A stretch of 64,000 nt of DNA from Trebonia sp963759545 (GCA_963759545.1 CAVXAB010000028.1:1-64000); one strand, 5' to 3'. Numbered from the stretch's first letter, positions 15,937 to 24,947 are shown. The notes: generated by a model from the letters alone, not told the origin. A program made the numbers and translations.

Positions 15937-16008
15937 CGTGACCTCCCAAGTTTTCGCGGCTCCTGCTGGCAGCCTCAGGGGTGACAATACGCTGCCGGAC
16001 GGCAGCCC

Positions 16009-16050
16009 TTAGTGTCGCCCTCGGTCCAATTAGTGTCGCCCCCGGTCCAA
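16009..16050. repeat. 21-bp tandem duplication over a stop codon
   Basis: Two adjacent copies of TTAGTGTCGCCC-(T/C)-CGGTCCAA, at 16009-16029 and 16030-16050, differ at one position. The TTA in each is a TAA stop on the minus strand, so the last codons and stop of the dehalogenase remnant have been duplicated. Confidence 0.75.
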
Positions 16051-16897
16051 GAGGCTGCCGATCTCCGTGATCGACGCGCCGGCCAGATCCCACTCCGCCG
16101 TCGCCATCCTGGCCTCCGCCCCGCCTGGCCCGTGTTCGAGCGGCCGCTCGATGAACGCCGTGGCCAGGCCGGCCCTGCGGGCGGCGGCCAGGTCGGCATT
16201 GTGCGCCGCGGCCAGCATGACCTCGCCAGGCTCGAGTTCGAGCAGCGCGGCTGGGCGCAGGTACGCCTCCGGGTCAGGTTTGTACGCCCGCGATACGTCC
16301 GAGCCGAGGATCAGGTCCCACGGCAGCCCGGCCGCCTTCGCCATGTCAAGCAGCAGCGACGTGTTCCCGTTGGACATCGGTCCCACGATGTAGCCGCCCT
16401 GCTTGATCGCCGCGATCCCCGCTACGCTGTCACGCGGCCACGGCGGTCAGGAAACGCCCGCCCGGCCCGGGACAGGGCGTGCAGCCCTGGTACGAAGGCA
16501 GGCCTGGGTCGAGGCCGAACGCCCGTGCAGCGTGTCGTCCAGGTTCGGCAGGCGGCCACTCCGCGACCTTCACACCCCGCCGGTTCCCTGACCCGATCCC
16601 GACTGCCGTGCTTGTCGCGATGATCACCGGCGCCACCCGGCTCCCGGTCATCGCCGCGGCGGCTGCGACCTGTCCAGGTCGCGGCCGACACGAACGGGCG
16701 CGCGGCGGTCAACGTCACGCGCTGCATCGAGAGCGGGCTGCGGTACTGGCCATCGCCACGGGTGCGGCGAACGGCTGTGCGGATCGAGTTCCAGGCCATG
16801 CAGGGCGAGCGAACGATCGGACGGCTCGACGCGATCCCCGAGACCCGCCAGTCAACCACGTGACGAACACGATACGAACGGCGCCGCCGCCGGTGAC
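16030..16897 (-). pseudogene. Decayed haloacid dehalogenase type II gene
   Basis: The C-terminal half is intact in one frame (16030-16430): DSVAGIAAIKQGGYIVGPMSNGN (HAD motif II), YKPDPEAYLRPA (motif III Lys) and the shifted motif IV region VMLAAAHNADLAAARR. The N-terminal half survives only as pieces in different frames: AVRIVF, then VVDWR-SGIA near 16855, LALHGLELDPH near 16800, and QYRSPLSMQRV and ARPFVSA near 16700. Several indels are needed to connect them and the catalytic motif I Asp region is not readable, so this is a genuine degraded copy of a family that normally has about 230-290 residues. Confidence 0.75.
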
Positions 16898-17020
16898 CTC
16901 GAGGCCGTGCACCGGTGGCGGGAACCGGCTATGGCAGGCCACACGGCGGCCGGCGTCCGCACAAGCTCGCCGCCGCGATGTGAGCAGAACGCCGAGTCAT
17001 GCGACGCCATCTAAGTGCGT

Positions 17021-17049
17021 CTCATAAGTGCTACATTATTCATTATGAG
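17021..17049. promoter_or_regulatory. AT-rich inverted repeat upstream of vapBC
   Basis: CTCATAA (17021-17027) and TTATGAG (17043-17049) flank TACATTATTCA, an unusually AT-rich stretch for this window. It is likely the vapBC promoter with an operator for the VapBC complex, 40-65 bp before the antitoxin start. Confidence 0.5.
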
Positions 17050-17086
17050 TATTCATCCATTGCATCGCCGTGGTATGGTGACTGGT

Positions 17087-17338
17087 ATGGCGACGAAGAA
17101 GGTCACCGTTACCCTCGACGAGGCCCAGGTCGACCAGATCCGGTCCTTGGTCGAAGCCGGAACAGCGTCCAGCGTCTCGGGGTTTGTCCAGCACGCCGTG
17201 GCGGTTGCCCTCGACGATGTCGCGGGATGGGGCGCCATGCTCGCCGAGGCTTTGCGGCGCACCGGCGGTGCGATGTCCGACGAGGAGCGTGCCTGGGCTG
17301 ACGATGTGCTCGGCACCGCGACGCCACCGGCGGCCTGA
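17087..17338 (+). CDS. vapB: VapB-type antitoxin
   Basis: 83 residues starting MATKKVTVTLDEAQVDQIRSL. The first strand and helix read as a ribbon-helix-helix DNA-binding fold, followed by an acidic C-terminal tail (MSDEERAWADDVLG) suited to bind the toxin. The start of the next gene overlaps its stop by 4 bp (ATGA), the usual arrangement of a toxin-antitoxin operon. Upstream in-frame ATG codons exist but lie within the operator/promoter region. Confidence 0.8.
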   Translation: MATKKVTVTLDEAQVDQIRSLVEAGTASSVSGFVQHAVAVALDDVAGWGAMLAEALRRTGGAMSDEERAWADDVLGTATPPAA

Positions 17339-17715
17339 TGAGCGGCGTGACCCTTGACGCGGGTGGCCTTATAGCCCTTGACCGGGATGACCGCCGGGTC
17401 GTGGTGCTGCTCGCACGTGCTCGCGAGACCGGCGCCACGGTCACGGTGCCGGCATCGGCGCTAGCGCAGGCGGTGCGCAGGCCGGAGCGTCAGGCCCGGC
17501 TCTCGAGGCTAATCAGGCAGCCGACTACACGGGTTGCCAGCCTTGACCGGGTAGATGCGACCAGCGTCGGGCGGCTGCTCGCGGCCAGCGGCACCAGCGA
17601 CATTGCCGATGCGCACGTGGTGATCTGCGCCCGCCGGGCCGACCAGCCCGTAGTGACCTCGGATCCCGGCGACTTGAGCAAGCTTGACCCGGCTCTCACT
17701 CTCGTCGTGGTCTGA
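17338..17715 (+). CDS. vapC: VapC-type PIN-domain toxin
   Basis: 125-residue PIN-domain ribonuclease. Acidic metal-binding residues are seen at D7 (TLDAGGLIALDRDD), in SGTSDIADAHVV and in VTSDPGDL. The usual second-position Glu is a Gln (ALAQAV), as in one actinobacterial subgroup. The Arg-rich RRPERQARLSRLIRQ segment may contact RNA. It is translationally coupled to vapB. Expected action is cleavage of tRNA or rRNA when freed from the antitoxin. The gene is intact, so the module may be active. Confidence 0.82.
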   Translation: MSGVTLDAGGLIALDRDDRRVVVLLARARETGATVTVPASALAQAVRRPERQARLSRLIRQPTTRVASLDRVDATSVGRLLAASGTSDIADAHVVICARRADQPVVTSDPGDLSKLDPALTLVVV

Positions 17716-17891
17716 CCCTGCCGCGGATCGCTGACCTTGGTCCTTGCCCCGGAGGTAGCTGAGGACGCCGGCGAGGGCCGCGCTTGACTGACCTGTGCGG
17801 AAAATTACGCAACCAATGCGGGCGGACCGCCGTCGTATAGGTTGTGATTCGGAGCTGAGATTCCGGACTCTTTACTGGAGGGATTGCGCTA

Positions 17892-18560
17892 ATGACGCTC
17901 AATGTGCATATCGTCCGGAATTCACTGACTGCTGGAATCGTGGGAGCCGCTTCAATTCTCGCCGTCGGCTGCGGCTCGCACAGCTCGAGCGCACCCAAAC
18001 CGCCCACGGGCCAGGCTTCTACCGCGAGCTCCAGCGTTTCCGCTGCTGGCACGCCAACGAGCGGCGCCACGGGTCAGGCTTCAAGCCCGGCCCCGGTCAC
18101 GCCCACCAGCGCCGCGCCGGCCGGCGCGGCGGCCTGCTCGAGCTCGAATCTGCGGATTTCGCTAGGCGGCGGGGGCGCCGCCGCCGGCACCGATTTCACG
18201 GTCATTGATTTCACCAACAGCGGCAGCGCGTCGTGCACGCTTTACGGATTTCCTGGCGTTTCGCTGACCAATTCGTCGGGTGCGCAGATTGGCGCGGCCG
18301 CTACGCGCAACCCCTCGAAGGCCCCCACCCTGGTGACCCTCGCGCCCGGGGCCAAGGCCAGCGCGGAGCTTGGCGTGGCCAACGCGCAGAACTACCCGGC
18401 GGCGGACTGCAAGCCAACGGCATCCGCCCAGCTGAAGGTTTTCCCGCCAAACCAGACCCGGGCGATCGAGGCGCCGTTCACCGCCACGGGCTGCGCCGTC
18501 TCGTCCGCGCACCAGCTGAGCGTCACCGCCGTCACCCCTGGTGCGGGCCAGACCGTCTAG
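17892..18560 (+). CDS. DUF4232-type lipoprotein
   Basis: 222 residues with a lipoprotein signal peptide: hydrophobic segment AGIVGAASILAVGC with the lipobox Cys at about residue 27. A Ser/Thr/Ala/Pro-rich spacer (about 30-80) leads to a beta-sandwich domain containing DFTVIDFTNSGSASCTLYGFPGVSL and ending in SSAHQLSVTAVTPG, as in DUF4232 proteins. It is predicted to sit on the outer face of the membrane. Role unknown. Confidence 0.78.
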   Translation: MTLNVHIVRNSLTAGIVGAASILAVGCGSHSSSAPKPPTGQASTASSSVSAAGTPTSGATGQASSPAPVTPTSAAPAGAAACSSSNLRISLGGGGAAAGTDFTVIDFTNSGSASCTLYGFPGVSLTNSSGAQIGAAATRNPSKAPTLVTLAPGAKASAELGVANAQNYPAADCKPTASAQLKVFPPNQTRAIEAPFTATGCAVSSAHQLSVTAVTPGAGQTV

Positions 18561-18777
18561 GGGTGACGGCGAGGGGCATGTAAGAATTACCAAATTCAAC
18601 AGAAGGCACCGGAAACTACTCCTCATTGTGCCCGCTTCCGTGTGATAATCACCGTGCTCGTACCACATTGGTGGACTTATAGACCACAAAGTCTACTAAG
18701 TCACAACAGGTTCATACGGAAGCCGCAGGCGGCCGGCATCCAGCGGTCGCCACAAACGTGAGGAGTGTGCCCTGAGC

Positions 18778-20781
18778 ATGGCTCTCTCTGTTCGCTCGCG
18801 CCTTTGGGCCGGACTGACCGCGGGGGTGCTGACCGTCGCGGCATCTGCCGCCGCGACCGCCGGCACGGCCCAGGCCTCGTCCACCCCGGGGCCCAACACC
18901 CCAGAAAAGGTATCAACCGGGCTCCTCGCCTCGTCGCTGCCAGGCGCGTCGGCGTTCGGCAACACATCGCCGAGCACACCGGAACAGGTCTCCTTCATCC
19001 TGAAGGAGCGCGACATCTCCCAACTGGAATCCGCCGTCACCGGCGGCAAGTCCAGCTTCGACTCCGTGAGCCAGTTCGCGGGCAAGTACGGACAGTCCTC
19101 GGCCGTGGTCAGCGCGCTGACGAGCTACCTGGCCAAGTTCGGCATCACGACGACGGTGTACCCGGGCAACGTCGACGTGTCGGCGTCAGGCACGGCCGGC
19201 GAGTTCGACCAGGCCCTCACCGTCAAGCAGCAGAATTACCACGTTCCCGCGCGGCACGGCTTCGACGGCGGGTCGGTCCAGGCGCAGACGGTCTACAGCG
19301 CCACCGGAGCGCCGGAGTTGCCGTACGGGATCGCGCAGTACGTGCTCGCGGTACTCGGGCTGACCAACTACGCACCGTTCTCTAGCCACGCGGTTCACCT
19401 GAACTCCACGACCACCCCCGCTAATGCGTCGTCCGCCGCGGACACTCCTGGTAACTACCTGCCGTCTGACTTCGCGGCCAACTACGGGCTTGCGCCGCTT
19501 TACAAGAAGGCCAACGGGTCCGGTGAGACCATCGGCATCGTCACCCTGGCCGCGCTTGACGTGGGCGCGCCCGAGTACTTCTGGCAGAACGTCGCGAACG
19601 TGCCCGCCACCGGCCGCACCGTCAGCGTGGACAACGTCGACGGCGGCCCCGGCGCGCCGAGCGACGCCGCGGGCACCGGCGAGACCGACCTCGATGTCGA
19701 GCAGTCAGGTGGCCTTGCCCCCGGCGCCAACGTGATCGTTTACCAGGCGCCGAACACCGACCCCGGGTTCATTGACGGGTTCTTCACCGCCGCCAGCCAG
19801 AACGTCGCCGACACGCTGTCGTCAAGCTGGGGCGAGTCGGAGACCTTCGTCGCGGGGGCGGTCGCGGCCGGCGAGGAGACGGCTACCTATGAGGCCGCAT
19901 TCGACGAGGCGTTCCTCGAGCTGGCGGATCAGGGGCAGTCGGCCTTCGTCTCGTCCGGCGACGAGGGCGCCTACACCGCTTCGGCCGCGGGTGACCTCGG
20001 CACCACCAACCTGTCCGTCGACACCCCGGGGAGCAGCCCGTACGTCACGTCGTCGGGCGGCACCACCCTGCCGTGGAGCGGCACGCTCACCGGCCCGGAC
20101 GGGTCCGCCACGGTCACCGTCAAGAGCCAGCGGGCCTGGGGCTGGGACTACCTGTGGCCGGCGATCGCGAGCACCAATGGCACCACTTTCGCGAATGCGG
20201 CGACGGCGTTCGTGGTCGGCGGCGGCGGCGGGTTCAGCGCGGTCGAGCCGGAGCCGTCCTACCAGCGGCTCGTGTCGGGTACCGCGAACTACCACGGGGA
20301 GCAGTACCTGACCCCGACCGACTTCCAGGTCGTTGAGCAGGGCACGAACTTCGTCGAGCCGACCAGCTGGAACGTCACCTCGACTCCGCCTCTCGTCAGC
20401 GGCAGCGGCTCCGGCCGGGCGGAGCCTGACCTGTCCGCGGACGCGGACCCGGAGTCCGGTTACCTGCTGTACGAGCCGTCGGCTGTGCCGGCGGGGAATC
20501 CGGCGCTTGAGGGCGGCTGGGGCGGCACGAGCTTCGTGGCACCCCAGTTCAACGGCTCGACGGCGGTCATCGACTCCTACCTGGGCCACCGGATCGGGCT
20601 GTGGAACCCGAGCGTTTACTCCTTCGCGGCGGGTCACGCCAGCCCCGTCACGCCGCTCAGCCAGGCGAGCAGCAGCAACGACAACATCTTCTACACCGGC
20701 AACCCCGGCGAGCTATACAACGCGGCGACCGGCCTCGGCGTCCCGAATCTCGCCGAGTTCGCCAGCGACCTCGCTCGGTAA
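18778..20781 (+). CDS. Secreted S53-family (sedolisin/kumamolisin-type) serine-carboxyl peptidase
   Basis: 667 residues. A signal peptide (about 1-33, ending AQASS) is followed by a pro-domain (about 60-205, with VSFILKERDISQLE and TVKQQNYHVPARHGF). The catalytic domain has the Glu/Asp pair E302 and D306 (GETDLDVEQ), the oxyanion-region SSSWGESE and the nucleophile S585 in GGTSFVAPQ. The C-terminal DNIFYTGNPGELYNAATGLG matches the calcium site. It would be an exported, acid-tolerant protease that matures by removing its pro-domain. GAGGAG precedes the ATG, and a terminator follows the stop. Confidence 0.88.
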   Translation: MALSVRSRLWAGLTAGVLTVAASAAATAGTAQASSTPGPNTPEKVSTGLLASSLPGASAFGNTSPSTPEQVSFILKERDISQLESAVTGGKSSFDSVSQFAGKYGQSSAVVSALTSYLAKFGITTTVYPGNVDVSASGTAGEFDQALTVKQQNYHVPARHGFDGGSVQAQTVYSATGAPELPYGIAQYVLAVLGLTNYAPFSSHAVHLNSTTTPANASSAADTPGNYLPSDFAANYGLAPLYKKANGSGETIGIVTLAALDVGAPEYFWQNVANVPATGRTVSVDNVDGGPGAPSDAAGTGETDLDVEQSGGLAPGANVIVYQAPNTDPGFIDGFFTAASQNVADTLSSSWGESETFVAGAVAAGEETATYEAAFDEAFLELADQGQSAFVSSGDEGAYTASAAGDLGTTNLSVDTPGSSPYVTSSGGTTLPWSGTLTGPDGSATVTVKSQRAWGWDYLWPAIASTNGTTFANAATAFVVGGGGGFSAVEPEPSYQRLVSGTANYHGEQYLTPTDFQVVEQGTNFVEPTSWNVTSTPPLVSGSGSGRAEPDLSADADPESGYLLYEPSAVPAGNPALEGGWGGTSFVAPQFNGSTAVIDSYLGHRIGLWNPSVYSFAAGHASPVTPLSQASSSNDNIFYTGNPGELYNAATGLGVPNLAEFASDLAR

Positions 20782-20814
20782 CTAGCGCGGGGAACAGCGC
20801 ACGCGAGAAAGAAC

Positions 20815-20855
20815 ACTGGGCCGTCCCGCAGCACAGCGTGGCGGCCCAGTTTTCT
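20815..20855 (+). terminator. Intrinsic terminator of the S53 peptidase gene
   Basis: Stem CTGGGCCG / CGGCCCAG (20816-20823 and 20842-20849), extendable by flanking A-T pairs, followed by TTTTCTT. The U tract on the plus strand marks the end of the peptidase transcript. Confidence 0.75.
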
Positions 20856-20900
20856 TGCCGGAGTAAGCCGCCCTCGTTCGGAATACCCGTCTTTGATCGG

Positions 20901-21620
20901 TTACGCGGGCGGGGCGACCGGGGCGGTCTGGCCGGAGCGGCGAAGGGCTTCCGCGACGAAGCCGTTGGCCTTGAGCTCCTCGACGACCTCATGCAGGAAC
21001 TGGGTGGTCTCCTGGCGCTTGGCTTTCACTGTGCCCACCGCCTGCGCGATCTCCATGAATCGGCCCTCGATGAGCCGGTACTCCGGGTGCGCGGCGACGA
21101 ATTCGGTCATCGGCTCCCTCACCCCCGCGGCGGCCTCGAGGTCCCCGGTGACGAACGCCTCCGTGCCCTCAGTGCCGCGCACGATCGCCGCGTGCCTGAG
21201 CGTCCGGGTCAGGAACAGGTCGTAGGCGGAGCCGTCCTTGACGCCGATGCGGACGCCCTCGCTGTCGACATCGGCCACCGCGGCGAGCGACGAGTCGCGC
21301 GGCACGGCGTACACGCCCTCGATGAGGACGTACGGCGCGGTGAACGCGATCTCCGCCGCGCGTGCGGGCTCGATCGCCAGGAAGCAGATGTCGGCTTGTC
21401 CAGCCACCGTCGCCTCGAAGGACTCGCGGGCCGCGCCGAAGCAGCGGAACTCCGCCTGGACGCCGAGCCGGGCGGCGATCTCGTTCGCGATGTCGACCGT
21501 GACGCCCGTCGGCGCCGCCGCCGTGCCCTGAACCAGGACAGGGTTACCTAGGTTCAGGGCAGTTCGCAGGGCGCCCGTGGGGGCGAGATCCGTGACGACA
21601 TCGGCCGTGACATTCCGCAT
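20901..21620 (-). CDS. Family 3 solute-binding-like protein without signal peptide
   Basis: 239 residues. Residues 1-230 follow the periplasmic-binding-protein type 2 fold of amino-acid ABC systems: VTVDIANEIAARLGVQAEF, ADICFLAIEPARAAEIAFTAPYV, and RIGVKDGSAYDLFL at the domain crossover. There is neither a signal peptide nor a lipobox with the ATG at 21618-21620, and no permease or ATPase gene adjoins. It may therefore be a cytoplasmic ligand-binding protein, or the true start may lie elsewhere. Confidence 0.68.
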   Translation of the reverse strand: MRNVTADVVTDLAPTGALRTALNLGNPVLVQGTAAAPTGVTVDIANEIAARLGVQAEFRCFGAARESFEATVAGQADICFLAIEPARAAEIAFTAPYVLIEGVYAVPRDSSLAAVADVDSEGVRIGVKDGSAYDLFLTRTLRHAAIVRGTEGTEAFVTGDLEAAAGVREPMTEFVAAHPEYRLIEGRFMEIAQAVGTVKAKRQETTQFLHEVVEELKANGFVAEALRRSGQTAPVAPPA

Positions 21621-21646
21621 GGGCCCACGATAGCGAGCGGCCCTCG

Positions 21647-22234
21647 CTACGCGCCTGGCGCCGGCGTCCAGGCGGGATCCCGGCCAGATGACGCGAGCAC
21701 CCGGTCGAGCACCGACGCGCTTGGCGGCACCTCGACCGGCTCTGCGAACCCCTTGTACTGACGGAAGAGTTCCGCGTTCGCCTCGACGGCCCGCATGGCG
21801 GCGGCCGCGGCAGGCTCGCTCACCGTGTACGCCTGCCCCGTGGCGGCGGCCAGGTCCCAGCCGTGCAGCACCATCTCGGCGATGTTGAGCGCGGCGACGT
21901 CGGCGGCGGGCATGGGCGAGCCCATCACGTTGAGCGAGCCCTCCCACTTGGCCGGATCCGACCAGGCGGTCAGGGCGCGGTCGAGTTGCGCCCGGTAGCC
22001 GGCCGCGAAGCCGGGATCGGCCGCGAAGTCGCGGTCGATCAGGTCCTGGGCGACGGAATCGCCGTGCGCCCGGGCCTCAAGCGAGTAGGAGGTCCAGACG
22101 ATGAGGTGGTTGAGCAAGGTGCGCACGTCCCAGTCGTCGCACGGGGTCGGCCGCCCCAACTGGCTCTCGTGCACGTTCCCCACGGTGCGCGCGGCGGCGT
22201 CCGCCGCATCGGTCATCTCGGCATGCAGGTTCAT
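21647..22234 (-). CDS. TIGR03086-type DinB/mycothiol-dependent isomerase-like protein
   Basis: 195 residues with the actinobacterial metal-binding four-helix pattern. TPCDDWDVRTLLNHLIVW carries the conserved His of the maleylpyruvate isomerase N-terminal domain, and MVLHGWDLAAATGQ carries the second His. Such proteins are candidates for mycothiol-dependent reactions, substrate unknown. ATG 22232-22234 is used. It is divergent from an AraC-family regulator with 66 bp between starts, so shared control is likely. Confidence 0.75.
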   Translation of the reverse strand: MNLHAEMTDAADAAARTVGNVHESQLGRPTPCDDWDVRTLLNHLIVWTSYSLEARAHGDSVAQDLIDRDFAADPGFAAGYRAQLDRALTAWSDPAKWEGSLNVMGSPMPAADVAALNIAEMVLHGWDLAAATGQAYTVSEPAAAAAMRAVEANAELFRQYKGFAEPVEVPPSASVLDRVLASSGRDPAWTPAPGA

Positions 22235-22300
22235 GATCGGCGAGGCTAGCCGCGTGCGTCGCACGTGTCTTGAACAAACACGACAGTTACCCTAGGTCAT

Positions 22301-23125
22301 GTGACCGCATCAGGTGCAGCCGCCGGGCCGGCCGTGGAGTCGATGGGGGCGGGCGTGCTGCACGCGGGGGCCGCCGCCACCAGGTTCACCCTGGCGAGGC
22401 AGTTGCCGTCGGATGACCTCGCGCCGTTCCTCGACTACTTCTGGGTGGTCCGCTGGGACCTGCGCGGCCAGCCGCCTTACGAGCAGGCGATCCTGCCGCA
22501 CCCGAACGTGAACCTGGCCTTCGAGGCGACAGGGGCGGGGGTCTTCGGCGTGGACCGCTCCATCTTCACCAAGCGGCTGGCGGGGGAGGGCAAGGGGCTT
22601 GGCGTGCGTTTCCGCCCCGGCGGTTTCCATCCGTTCTATGGAAAATCAATCGCCAGCCTGAACGATCGCGTCGTCCCTGCCCGGCAGGTATTTGGTCAGC
22701 CGGCGGACGAGGCGTGCGCGGCGGTGATGTCGCCGGACGCCGACGACGCCGCCATGGTCGCGGCGGCCGAGGGCCTGCTGCGCGGGTGCTGCCCGGTGCC
22801 TGACCCGATTGCGGTGCAGGTAGCCGACATGGTCGAGCGGATCAGCACCGATCAAGAGCTACGCCGGGTGACCGCGCTCGCCGAGGTCTTCCGCCTGCCC
22901 GAGCGGCGGCTGCAGCGGCTGTTCGCCGAGTACGTCGGCGTGTCGCCGAAGTGGGTGATGCGCCGCGCCCGGCTGCTGGAGGCGGCACGCCGCGCGGATG
23001 CGGGCGACGTCGTGGACTGGGCCGCGATCGCGCTCGACCTGGGCTACGCCGATCAGGCGCACCTGACCCGCGACTTCACCGCCACCCTCGGCGTCCCGCC
23101 GGCCAGGTACGCGACCGGCACTTAG
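22301..23125 (+). CDS. AraC-family transcription regulator
   Basis: 274 residues from GTG 22301. The N-terminal domain (LARQLPSDDLAPFLDYFWVVRWDL, then ILPHPNVNLAFE and GVRFRPGGFHPF) is the DUF6597-type sensing cupin found in many AraC regulators. The C-terminal double helix-turn-helix (about 185-270) includes VFRLPERRLQRLFAEYVGVSPKWV and AIALDLGYADQAHLTRDF. It is divergent from the isomerase-like gene, its most likely target. Inducer unknown. Confidence 0.82.
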   Translation: MTASGAAAGPAVESMGAGVLHAGAAATRFTLARQLPSDDLAPFLDYFWVVRWDLRGQPPYEQAILPHPNVNLAFEATGAGVFGVDRSIFTKRLAGEGKGLGVRFRPGGFHPFYGKSIASLNDRVVPARQVFGQPADEACAAVMSPDADDAAMVAAAEGLLRGCCPVPDPIAVQVADMVERISTDQELRRVTALAEVFRLPERRLQRLFAEYVGVSPKWVMRRARLLEAARRADAGDVVDWAAIALDLGYADQAHLTRDFTATLGVPPARYATGT

Positions 23126-23246
23126 GCCACTCCAGCCCCGCCAGTCACCGCAGAAACAGGATTGGGTACTTATAGTGCCTAAATAGCATCTATCTTCGAA
23201 AACCTAACTGAATGAGTCGGTCGACACCTCCCAGCTGCGCGCTGCA

Positions 23247-23297
23247 ATGATCGTGGGTCATCCGCGGCGAATATCGCCGCGGATGACCCACGATCAT
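23247..23297. repeat. Perfect 24-bp palindrome, GATC family
   Basis: Arms 23247-23270 and 23274-23297 are exactly complementary around a 3-nt loop (ATA). Outer ends read ATGATCG / CGATCAT and the right flank is GATCATGAAAA, as in the palindrome at 1124-1175. Between convergent genes it could act as a terminator, but there is no T tract and the shared ends argue for a repeat family. Confidence 0.75.
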
Positions 23298-23374
23298 GAA
23301 AACAACAGGAGAGGCGCACCGGCAAACCATGACATAACGGGTTAACCGGCTGACCTGCGAAGGCCTTTCACCGC

Positions 23375-23389
23375 GATGACCCACGATCA
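23375..23389. repeat. Partial third copy of the palindrome arm
   Basis: GATGACCCACGATCA repeats exactly 15 bases of the right arm of the palindrome about 100 bp to the left. It lies just outside the 3' end of the HIT-family gene. Confidence 0.6.
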
Positions 23390-23415
23390 CGGGGCTGTCG
23401 GCTCAACGAAGCCGG

Positions 23416-23865
23416 CTAGGCGGGCGGGAGCGCCGCGCGGATCTTCTCGGCGTACTCTTCCGCCGGGTGCTCGGCGTCGTACGGCTGCCGCGGGCCGAGC
23501 CAGAACCGCAGGCCGTCCTTTGGGTTGCGCGGGATCACGTGCATGTGCAGGTGCGGCACCGACTGGCTGACCACGTTGTTGACCAGGATCATGCTTCCCG
23601 CCGCGCCGAGGCCGTCTTCCACCGCCCGCTCGAGTCGCTGCGCCGTGGTGAGGAACTCGGCGGCGAGCGCGGCGGGGAGGTCGGAAAGCAGCCGCAGGTG
23701 CACCTTGGGCACCAGCAGCGTATGACCGCGGAACAGCGGACGGTGGTCGAGGAACGCGAGCAGGTTGTCGGTTTCCATGATGCGCGTCGCGGCCAGCTCT
23801 CCCCGGATGATCGCGCAGAATGTGCACTTCGCGGCGGGGTCACTGCCATCCGTCGAGCCAGGCAT
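23416..23865 (-). CDS. HIT-family hydrolase
   Basis: 149 residues. A CTFCAII zinc-type Cys pair lies near the N-terminus, with the central HRPLFRGHTLLVPKVH and the catalytic histidine triad SVPHLHMHVIPR at about residues 106-117. This is the pattern of HIT-family nucleotide hydrolases or AMP-lysine hydrolases acting on nucleotide phosphoramidates or dinucleotides. No linked partner gene gives the substrate. Confidence 0.88.
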   Translation of the reverse strand: MPGSTDGSDPAAKCTFCAIIRGELAATRIMETDNLLAFLDHRPLFRGHTLLVPKVHLRLLSDLPAALAAEFLTTAQRLERAVEDGLGAAGSMILVNNVVSQSVPHLHMHVIPRNPKDGLRFWLGPRQPYDAEHPAEEYAEKIRAALPPA

Positions 23866-24044
23866 TCCCGCAGTCTACGGCCAGCCGCCGGCGGGTTCTC
23901 GGTCAGTTGGCGGATGTCTCTGGAGCCGGTCGCGGCCACTATGTGGCCCGCAACATCTGTTACCTAGACCTCGCCGTAGGCGGCGGACGCGGCACGCCCC
24001 TTGGTCACGTGGGTCATCCCCCGTAACCCCGCAAGGAGCAGACT

Positions 24045-24821
24045 GTGCTGGTTCACGCCCGGTCAGGCGACGCCGCTTTCGCGGCGTGCCTGCGGCTTTT
24101 CCGTAGCTACCCGATGGCCGTCAGGCGGCACTACGCCGAGCGCCGCTTCGGCTCGATGGTGCTGATGAGCCGTGACGCGGGAACATCCAGGTTCTTCGTC
24201 CTCATCATGGAGTGGGACGACCTGTTCGTGCTGCGGCACTGGGACCGCCGCGACGGGCCGCGGGTGGAGATCGGGCCGCACGAGGCAGTCCCCGACGAGG
24301 TTCGCCGGGTGATCGAGGCGGGCGTCCCCGTGCCGCGCGACGGCGCGCTGTTCGGCTGGGTGTCCGGATACCAGGTGCAGGCGGTGCTCGCGGCCTATGG
24401 CCGGCTGCCCGAGCCATGGGATGACGCCTCCGCTGCCCCCGGGGTCCTGGTCATGCCGCTGGTCGGGAGCCAGCCTGCCGAGTGGCCGCCGCTGGCCGTG
24501 AGCCCGCTTGACGACGGCAGCCTATGGGCGCATCTCGAGCGCGGCAGGCTCGTTGACATCGGCCCGCTGGTGACGCGCCGGCCTGGCTGCGTGTTCCTGG
24601 TGCCCGGCGGTGACGGGGCCAACGGGCCGCGCCGGGTCGGTGCCCGCGTCGTCGTCACCGAGCGGCTGAGCACCGACGAGTTCTGGCTGCCGGCCGGCGT
24701 GTACGCCGATCACTGGACGCTCCGCGAGGGCATGCCGGTAATGACGGCAAGGCAACTGCTCGCGCTGCCCGGTGTCGTCGACCTGGCCGGCGGCCACGGC
24801 CAGGTTCTTCTCGGCGTGTAG
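24045..24821 (+). CDS. Conserved-looking protein of unknown function
   Basis: 258 residues from GTG 24045, which follows CAAGGAG at normal spacing. It has mixed alpha/beta composition without membrane segments; no catalytic motif is recognised. Distinct features are FFVLIMEWDDLFVLRHWDRRD in the first third and a repeated VFLVPGGDG / VVVTERLSTDEFWLP pattern in the last third. It may be a cytoplasmic actinobacterial family protein. The next operon starts about 125 bp downstream. Confidence 0.6.
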   Translation: MLVHARSGDAAFAACLRLFRSYPMAVRRHYAERRFGSMVLMSRDAGTSRFFVLIMEWDDLFVLRHWDRRDGPRVEIGPHEAVPDEVRRVIEAGVPVPRDGALFGWVSGYQVQAVLAAYGRLPEPWDDASAAPGVLVMPLVGSQPAEWPPLAVSPLDDGSLWAHLERGRLVDIGPLVTRRPGCVFLVPGGDGANGPRRVGARVVVTERLSTDEFWLPAGVYADHWTLREGMPVMTARQLLALPGVVDLAGGHGQVLLGV

Positions 24822-24947
24822 CCGCGTTAACGATTCAACGGCGAACAGGCAGAATGCGGCTTTACGGCGGTTTTTTGCCCTCTTGTGCTGGCCGGTGGCT
24901 TACGGAGTTGCTACCGTTCCCGTGCACACATCAGGGAGGGAATCGCC

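Larger units (their letters stand above)
23126..23415. other. Gene-free interval between convergent genes, holding GATC palindromes
   Basis: About 290 bp between the ends of the AraC-type and HIT-family genes. It contains the perfect 24-bp palindrome and a partial copy of its right arm (described separately). No coding frame or RNA gene is evident. Confidence 0.6.
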
